Shown here: positions 6,013 to 6,489 of the stretch, one piece after another | How positions within the stretch are numbered: position 1 is the first letter of the stretch | How the letters are laid out: each line of letters opens with the position of its first letter | Assembly (NCBI GenBank): GCA_030688705.1 | Contig: JAUYJH010000057.1 | Span: 1 to 6,489 of the forward strand | Length of the DNA stretch: 6,489 nt | Reading direction: 5' to 3' | DNA from: Deltaproteobacteria bacterium | Lineage (GTDB): Bacteria > UBA10199 > SPLOWO2-01-44-7 | The notes under the pieces: model-generated | Database searches by the model: none | Told to the model about the DNA's origin: nothing | The model's input: the letters and a program-made list of their open reading frames with translations, nothing else | Program-made: the position numbers and the translations under genes

Positions 6013-6489
6013 CTTCCCTTTCAAAGTTTTTTGAATCTTCTTATGTGGTAAAAAATTTGATTTAGAAACCACAGATCGCCCCAGTCGCTTTTCTAATTCT
6101 CGGCGAGCACCGCCCGCAATCTCGCCACCAGATTTGGCATCGCTTTTAAGTTTTGCCAGACCTTTGGAATCTTCATTTTTGTGGATTTCCGTCGTAGAAC
6201 GTTCGCCAAGCATGGTAAAAATGAGTTCAAAATCGTCCATGTGGTCGCGCAGGTTCTCCCGTTTGAGACCTTTAAGATTTTTATACTCGGAGGGAGTGAC
6301 GCCAAAGGTGGCTTTTGAAACTTCTGCTGTCAGAATCTCGTAGTCTTTTTGTTCTTGTGCACCGCGTTTTTGCCACTCATCGGTGAGTTCCTCTCGAATG
6401 GCGATGCCACGCATACGTTTCTCGATCCAATCTTCGGGATAGCCTTTAAGCTTGTAAAGAATTCGAGTGCGTTTGGTAGCCAATTCAGG
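6010..6489 (-). CDS. dinD: DinD-type DNA damage-inducible protein, C-terminal part (5' end outside window)
   Basis: The frame is open to the right edge, giving 159 residues. The motifs WIEKRMRGIAIREELTDEW, a YEILTAEVSKATFG block, LKGLKRENLRDHMDDFELIF, and TMLGERSTTEI followed by an AGG.ARRELE.RLGR tail match the C-terminal half of DinD-type proteins, from memory usually about 275-300 residues, with an N-terminal Bro-N domain that would lie beyond base 6489. E. coli DinD is induced by LexA release and inhibits RecA strand-exchange activity; a similar role here is inference. The codon at 6483-6481 that could be read as a start is TTG, is not preceded by a Shine-Dalgarno within the window, and lies in the middle of the conserved region, so it is almost certainly an internal leucine. 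The protein ends in a basic KKIQKTLKGK tail. The promoter, and any SOS box, is outside the window. Confidence 0.82.
   Translation of the reverse strand, partial: PELATKRTRILYKLKGYPEDWIEKRMRGIAIREELTDEWQKRGAQEQKDYEILTAEVSKATFGVTPSEYKNLKGLKRENLRDHMDDFELIFTMLGERSTTEIHKNEDSKGLAKLKSDAKSGGEIAGGARRELEKRLGRSVVSKSNFLPHKKIQKTLKGK

Noticed and set aside
6481..6483. TTG as start codon of the DinD-type gene
   Set aside because: The frame stays open to the window edge, the codon falls inside the conserved part of the family, and the protein would lack half its usual length.

Overview
The window looks like a chromosomal stretch from a Gram-negative, deltaproteobacteria-like bacterium. Base composition is moderate, near half G+C by eye. 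Pointers to the lineage are a DUF4416 protein, a CsbD-like protein, a YadG/YadH-type exporter, a DinD-type protein, and short palindromic repeats ending in GCAATCCC(A/G)ATTC or built on ATCCCGGC/GCCGGGAT. The lineage is an inference; there is no rRNA or other phylogenetic marker here.

Layout, left to right. The left edge holds a hairpin repeat (1-42). A small plus-strand gene follows (84-311), encoding a CsbD-like protein. Everything else is on the minus strand and reads right to left: the C-terminal half of a DinD-type protein running in from the right edge (6489-6010), a 77-bp gap with an 11-bp-stem hairpin, a 1170-residue protein of unknown function (5932-2420), a 42-bp gap filled mostly by a palindromic repeat, the ABC exporter ATPase (2377-1541), its membrane partner (1571-807) and a DUF4416 protein (810-274). 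The last gene overlaps the CsbD-like gene tail to tail by 38 bp.

How the genes relate. ATPase and permease form one exporter: the genes overlap by 31 bp, and the permease has a good Shine-Dalgarno. The permease stop and the DUF4416 start share ATGA, so those two are probably translationally coupled. The large gene may be co-transcribed with the exporter, since only a repeat-filled 42-bp gap separates them, but no functional link can be read from the sequence. The DinD-type gene is probably a separate SOS-related unit whose promoter lies outside the window.

The most interesting points are (1) a genomic palindromic repeat read in frame inside the DUF4416 gene, with a sister copy between the large gene and the ATPase; (2) the 1170-residue protein, mostly helical, with a distinct conserved-looking C-terminal module; and (3) an ATPase shorter than E. 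coli YadG as I remember it, with a tandem pentamer at the shortened site. I see no CRISPR array, tRNA, rRNA or transposase, and no gene-free stretch longer than 300 bases.
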